Shown: in pieces, positions 23,243-27,361 of the stretch | Layout: each line of letters opens with the position of its first letter | How positions within the stretch are numbered: the stretch's first letter is position 1 | DNA from: an uncultured Ignavibacteriota bacterium | GTDB taxonomy: Bacteria > Bacteroidota > Ignavibacteria > Tepidaquicellales > Tepidaquicellaceae | DNA: 27,361 nucleotides | Assembly: GCA_937915485.1 (NCBI GenBank) | Contig: CALGII010000144.1 | Span: forward strand, 1 to 27,361 | Direction of reading: 5' to 3' | Position numbers and translations under genes: made by a program | The notes under the pieces: model-generated | The model's input: only the letters and a program-made list of their open reading frames with translations | Told to the model about the DNA's origin: nothing | Database searches by the model: none

Positions 23243-25225
23243 ATGAAAAAGCAAATTTTACTTATTTGCATTTTTTGCGCGGTTCTATGCGCTGAAACCG
23301 CAGCGCAGGGTTTTTACACGCCGTCAATCGATTATCTTAAACTCCTCGTTTCAAAACAGTTAATAACAAAGTACGACAGGGAACTGAGCGGGGACACAAC
23401 GGCAATCGTCGGAGGAAACACTTACAGAATTCTTTCAAGGAGGACAAATTCTCCATATAACCCAGTTGCAGCGCAATATATATACGAGAAATTTGTAAGT
23501 TTCGGATTGAGCGCAAGATATCAGGTTAACAGTCCAACCTGCGTCAACGTAATCGCGACAAAAACCGGTACGAAATATCCGAATAAACAGTTCCTAATAT
23601 TTGCTCATTATGACGATTACAGCAGGAACTCAGTTGATACGATTCCCGGCGCGGATGATAACGCATCCGGAGTTTGCGGAGTGCTTGAAGCGGCAAGAGT
23701 TTTTTCGGCATTCGATTCGTATTACACGGTTAAGTTCATCGCATTCGACGAGGAGGAGGACTGGATGATAGGCAGTTACGCTTACGTGAATTCGGCATAC
23801 GCTAACGGAGATTCGATAATGGGATTTATTAATCTGGATATGATAGGATTCGACCCGCTAAATCAAAATAAGTACAAATTGAACACGAATAATGCTTCAG
23901 TCATTCTTGCCTCATCTTACTCAAATTTTTCAAGCATATATCAGATTCCTCTGGTTCCGTTTGAAAATGTGAACGATAATAATGCAAGCGATAATCTCCC
24001 GTTCTGGGAAAAAGGATACAAAGGTCTGTTCATAATTGAGTCGAACTTTAACACTTATTATCACACTATATCGGAAACAGCCGGCAAGTTGAACTTCGAT
24101 TTCATGACTAATAATATTAAGGCTGCTATTGTGACACTTGCATCCTGGTGCACAGACAGGTTAATAAGCATTCGCCATACGCCTCCTAACTCCTCAACAG
24201 ATACGTCTGCCCGTACTCTGGTTTTTCAAATTAAAAGTTCTGTGGCGCTTGGTACTGGCAGCAGCAGACCGAGGTTAAATTACAAGACGAATGCGGGCAA
24301 TTATAAAGTTTTGTATCCGGAATATGCAAGCAGAGAAACACTGATTTTTAAAATTCCGGGACAAACCGGCGGAACGAAAGTGTATTATTATTTTGCGCTT
24401 CAGGATTCTGTAGGACTCAAGTGCGTGACATATCCTCCCGGCGGGTACGGAGTCAATCCACCGGGCATAATTCCTCCGCAGAGTCTGTGCTATTATGAAA
24501 TTTATACAACGACAGACAAGTGTTCCTCCACGCTTCCCAGAATTATAAAAGACAAAACAATGACATTAGACAGCATAAATATCAGCCAGCCGGGTTACGT
24601 GACGAAAGCGACCGTGAACCTGACTATCTATCATCAGAATGACGGTGATCTGATACTGCAATTATTAAAAGAGGGCTGTCCGACCGTGATTCTCAGCAAC
24701 CTGAACGGAGAAGGCGGCATGAATTATTTTTATACAACTTTCGATGACAGTGCCGGAACAGCCATAACGCAGGCATCACCGCCCTTTACAGGTGTGTTCC
24801 GTCCGCAGGGACAATTGGGTTCGTTTATTAATGCTCCGATAGCCGGTTCATGGGTATTGCGTGTAACCGACACCCGAACGAATAATCAAGGTACTTTATC
24901 CAATTGGTGTATTAATTTACTTGTAAAAACATCAGTCGGAGTTGACGGTAAAGAGAATCCCGTTGAATTCATACTATCTCAGAATTATCCTAATCCTTTC
25001 AACTCGGCGACAAGAATATCTTATTCCATACCGAAGAACTCGAATGTGAATCTGAAAATCTATGATATGCTCGGAAGAGAAGTAAGAACGCTGGCAAGCG
25101 GATTTCAGAACGCGGGGGATTATATCGTTATGTTCAATTCGGGCGACCTGTCGAGCGGAGTCTATTTTTACAGATTGACAGCGGGAGATTATTCCGATGT
25201 AAAAAGAATGGTAATAATTAAATAA
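23243..25225 (+). CDS. T9SS-exported M28 zinc peptidase with P-domain (second copy)
   Basis: A 660-residue paralogue of the preceding gene with the same domain order. It has a signal peptide (about 1-22). The M28 residues are H122 (FAHYDD), D138 (PGADDNASG), E171/E172 (FDEEED), D199 (NLDMIG) and H274 (YYHTISE), so both metal sites look intact. The middle module has RPRLNYKTN, KVYYYFALQD and GGYGVNPPGIIPP. The P-domain shows YHQNDGDLILQLL, MNYFYTTFDDSA and LSNWCINL. The sorting domain reads FILSQNYPNPFNSAT, LGREVRTLASG and SSGVYFYRL. The metal-loop residues differ (EEED for QEEN), so the substrate range may differ from copy 1. The ATG follows the upstream stop by 15 nt. It precedes the Asp-box gene by 7 nt. 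Confidence 0.9.
   Translation: MKKQILLICIFCAVLCAETAAQGFYTPSIDYLKLLVSKQLITKYDRELSGDTTAIVGGNTYRILSRRTNSPYNPVAAQYIYEKFVSFGLSARYQVNSPTCVNVIATKTGTKYPNKQFLIFAHYDDYSRNSVDTIPGADDNASGVCGVLEAARVFSAFDSYYTVKFIAFDEEEDWMIGSYAYVNSAYANGDSIMGFINLDMIGFDPLNQNKYKLNTNNASVILASSYSNFSSIYQIPLVPFENVNDNNASDNLPFWEKGYKGLFIIESNFNTYYHTISETAGKLNFDFMTNNIKAAIVTLASWCTDRLISIRHTPPNSSTDTSARTLVFQIKSSVALGTGSSRPRLNYKTNAGNYKVLYPEYASRETLIFKIPGQTGGTKVYYYFALQDSVGLKCVTYPPGGYGVNPPGIIPPQSLCYYEIYTTTDKCSSTLPRIIKDKTMTLDSINISQPGYVTKATVNLTIYHQNDGDLILQLLKEGCPTVILSNLNGEGGMNYFYTTFDDSAGTAITQASPPFTGVFRPQGQLGSFINAPIAGSWVLRVTDTRTNNQGTLSNWCINLLVKTSVGVDGKENPVEFILSQNYPNPFNSATRISYSIPKNSNVNLKIYDMLGREVRTLASGFQNAGDYIVMFNSGDLSSGVYFYRLTAGDYSDVKRMVIIK
25069..25161 (+). 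repeat. Near-identical 93-bp segment in sorting domain (copy 2)
   Basis: Partner of 23071-23163, with five mismatches. See that entry for the comparison. Confidence 0.75.
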
Positions 25226-25232
25226 CAAGATC

Positions 25233-27361
25233 ATGAACACGGGGAAATTAATTTCAGTAATTTTAATTGCGCTGCTGATGGCATTCAAAGGAGCGGAGGC
25301 GCAGTACCAGAGTTACAAGATTAATCCTGCGAACCAATACTTCGCTTCCGAACTAAGCGTAAAAATGAATCCGAAAAATACGAATCAAATTGTTGCGGGA
25401 GTAATGGGAAGTTACAGTCCTTTAACAACTATCATGGGATATTATTACAGCACGAACAGCGGTATTAACTGGAGCGGCGGACCGATGACCTGCTCATTCG
25501 CTCAGCCCGGCTCTGACCCGATTATTCTTGTAGACACACTGGGAAATTTTTATTATATATGCTGTGCGAACTGGCAGATACCGGGCACTAATCTTGATAA
25601 ACTTCTTATTTTCAAGTCGACGAATGGCGGAATGAACTGGGATGGCGGTACTGCTTTCGCTTTAATGGCGCCGCAAATGGACGACATGCCGATGGCTTGC
25701 GTGGATATGTCCAACAGCCAATACGGAAATAACATTTATGTTACGTGGGATTTGTATGATTCGTTTCCCAGTAATGATCCCGCAGACAGCTGTTGGGTGG
25801 AATTCTGCAGGTCGACTGACGGAGGAAATAGTTTCAGTATTCCCGTTCATGTTTCACGTATACCCGGCACAGCAAGAGCAGATAACTCCTCACCGGAGGG
25901 TACGTCGCCGTGCACAGGTCCTAACGGTGAAGTTTATGTATGCTGGCCTTTGAATGAAACCGTAATGTTCAACCGTTCAACTAACGCAGGAGTGAACTGG
26001 TTGTATAACGACATTTACGTCTGCAATCAAGTCGGGGGATGGACAGGATTGGGTTTGAAACCAAATTGGTCGCCCGTAATGGCTTGCGATATTTCCAATT
26101 CACCCTACAGAGGTACGGTATATATCTGTTTTGCGGATCAGAGAAACGGAGAAAACGACAGGGATATATGGCTTGTGAAATCCACCAATCAGGGGAATAC
26201 ATGGAGCGTACCTTTAAGAGTAAATAATGACGGTCCCGGGAATGACCAGAGACTACCGTGGATAAACGTTGACAAAGCAACGGGCTACGTTTGGTTGGTT
26301 TTTCTTGATTCGAGGAACAATCCAATTACAGTTTCGAATGCTTATGTTGCCCGTTCGACAGATGGTGGCAATACCTTCAAAAATATTAAAATCAGCACGA
26401 CTAATATCATAAATAGTTTTTATTTAGGAGAATATATAGGAATCGAGGCGTTCAACAACAAGGTCAGGCCATTATGGCCGAGACCGATTGCATATTACGG
26501 CTCGTGTGAGGTTTATGCGACGATAATTGATTCACTATTTCCTTTCATCGAACACGTACCGCTTAATTCTTCAACGGATACAAGCCAGAGAACGGCTGTT
26601 GCGGCAATCGATTTTTCTTTGCAGACAGGTTTAAACGCGCCCCGGCTGTATTATAAGACGATAGGTAATCCGTTTTCTTACGTTCAGGCATACGAGGTGA
26701 ACCAGTCGCAGTACAAATTTCATATTCCGGGTTTTCCTTCCGGTACGAAGATTTATTATTATCTGGCGGCTCAGGATTCCGGCGGCACCTATGTAAAAAC
26801 TCTTCCGGAAGGGGGAGGCGGTATGAATCCTCCGGGAACAACTCCGCCTCCAAATCTGTTCTACTACGAAATATTTACTGCGAAAAATTCCTGTTCCGTA
26901 ACTCTTCCTAAACCGATTCTTGACAACTCACTGACAGCAGACAGCATTTATGTGAATTATCCCGGATATATCGTGAAAGGAACTGTCAATTTGTCTTTGT
27001 ATCATCCGAACGACGGGGATTTGATATTAATGTTGATGAACGCCGGTGCAGGAGCGATAACGCTCAGCAGCAGAAACGGAGAGGGCGGAAGCAACTATAT
27101 CAATACAACATTTGACGACAATGCTTCATTGTCTATAACACAGGGTTCACCGCCTTTTTCAGGTCCTTACAGACCGCAGAATCCGTTGACAGGGCTGGCT
27201 AATCAGCCCGTTGCAGGTTACTGGATATTCAAGATTCTCGACGCCGCGCCGGGCAGTCAGGGAACGCTGACGAACTGGTGCATAAATTTTCTGGTGAAAT
27301 CATCCATTGGCATTAATGAAAATGAAACGCCTTCGGTTTTCAAATTATCTCAGAATTATCC
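25233..27361 (+). CDS. T9SS-exported Asp-box beta-propeller protein with P-domain (3' end cut by window)
   Basis: The ATG at 25233 opens at least 709 codons with no stop before the window edge. A signal peptide (1-23, LISVILIALLMAFKGAEA) is followed by a sialidase/BNR-like propeller with six Asp-box-type repeats: STNSGINW (near 73), STNGGMNW (129), STDGGNSF (194), STNAGVNW (249), STNQGNTW (317) and STDGGNTF (375). Then comes the same module as in the two upstream peptidases (APRLYYKTIG, IYYYLAAQD, GGGGMNPPGTTPPP, about 469-546), a P-domain (about 555-690, HPNDGDLILMLM, NYINTTFDDNA, LTNWCINF) and the start of a T9SS sorting domain (FKLSQNYP). I see no sialidase arginine triad that I can assign, so binding or structural roles are as likely as hydrolysis. 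It starts 7 nt after the second peptidase and is probably in the same operon. Confidence 0.85.
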   Translation, partial: MNTGKLISVILIALLMAFKGAEAQYQSYKINPANQYFASELSVKMNPKNTNQIVAGVMGSYSPLTTIMGYYYSTNSGINWSGGPMTCSFAQPGSDPIILVDTLGNFYYICCANWQIPGTNLDKLLIFKSTNGGMNWDGGTAFALMAPQMDDMPMACVDMSNSQYGNNIYVTWDLYDSFPSNDPADSCWVEFCRSTDGGNSFSIPVHVSRIPGTARADNSSPEGTSPCTGPNGEVYVCWPLNETVMFNRSTNAGVNWLYNDIYVCNQVGGWTGLGLKPNWSPVMACDISNSPYRGTVYICFADQRNGENDRDIWLVKSTNQGNTWSVPLRVNNDGPGNDQRLPWINVDKATGYVWLVFLDSRNNPITVSNAYVARSTDGGNTFKNIKISTTNIINSFYLGEYIGIEAFNNKVRPLWPRPIAYYGSCEVYATIIDSLFPFIEHVPLNSSTDTSQRTAVAAIDFSLQTGLNAPRLYYKTIGNPFSYVQAYEVNQSQYKFHIPGFPSGTKIYYYLAAQDSGGTYVKTLPEGGGGMNPPGTTPPPNLFYYEIFTAKNSCSVTLPKPILDNSLTADSIYVNYPGYIVKGTVNLSLYHPNDGDLILMLMNAGAGAITLSSRNGEGGSNYINTTFDDNASLSITQGSPPFSGPYRPQNPLTGLANQPVAGYWIFKILDAAPGSQGTLTNWCINFLVKSSIGINENETPSVFKLSQNY

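Noticed and set aside
21224..25225. Assembly duplication of the two M28 genes
   Set aside because: The proteins differ throughout the catalytic and middle domains; only the 93-bp sorting segment is nearly identical, so these are true paralogues.
1..27361. CRISPR array, tRNA, rRNA, prophage, insertion sequence or defence island
   Set aside because: No regularly spaced repeats, cloverleaf sequences, integrase, transposase or phage genes were seen on either strand.

Overview
This AT-leaning window looks like a chromosomal fragment of an Ignavibacteria-like bacterium (Bacteroidota/Ignavibacteriota, FCB group). That is an inference from several signs. Secreted proteins end in a type IX secretion (T9SS) type A sorting domain with the QNYPNPFN / LGREV / SSGVYYY signature. 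The LPS heptose enzymes RfaE1 and RfaE2 are encoded separately. A DUF4153 membrane protein and a TamB with DUF490 are present. Several genes start with TTG, and most have no clear Shine-Dalgarno sequence. I see no tRNA, rRNA, CRISPR array, prophage or transposase gene.

Left flank (1-1588). Minus strand: the 5' end of a probable lipoprotein gene whose frame may be shifted, then an overlapping pair of small soluble proteins (a PhnB-like VOC protein followed by a DUF1801 protein). Plus strand: an unrecognised 47-codon gene. Its stop codon lies inside a 125-bp element with inverted ends that carries two abutting perfect hairpins.

Envelope block, minus strand (15153 down to 1589). In transcription order: sensor histidine kinase, GT-C type membrane glycosyltransferase, heptose kinase (RfaE1), heptose-1-phosphate adenylyltransferase (RfaE2), TamB, a T9SS-exported PLD-like protein, and RNase R. 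The first six are packed with gaps of 35 nt or less or with overlaps, so they are probably one operon for outer-membrane and LPS biogenesis. RNase R has an open, family-like N-terminal reading frame of about 120 residues with no ATG, GTG or TTG to start it.

Housekeeping and membrane block, plus strand (15225-21103). An orphan FecCD/BtuC-type permease overlaps mnmE. Then come a DUF4153 membrane protein, an FR47-type GNAT acetyltransferase and a cation diffusion facilitator, tightly linked.

Secretome block, plus strand (21224 to the right edge). Three tandem genes encode two M28 zinc peptidases and one Asp-box beta-propeller protein. All three share the same C-terminal architecture: a Tyr/Pro/Gly-rich module, a proprotein-convertase P-domain and a T9SS sorting domain. 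The third gene runs off the window. It has no in-frame stop and is intact as far as it can be read.

I found no convincing new defence or mobile system. The observations most worth following are the startless RNase R frame, the three-gene T9SS cassette with swapped front domains, the PLD-like protein that has lost both HKD lysines, and the small inverted-end element at the end of the 47-codon gene.
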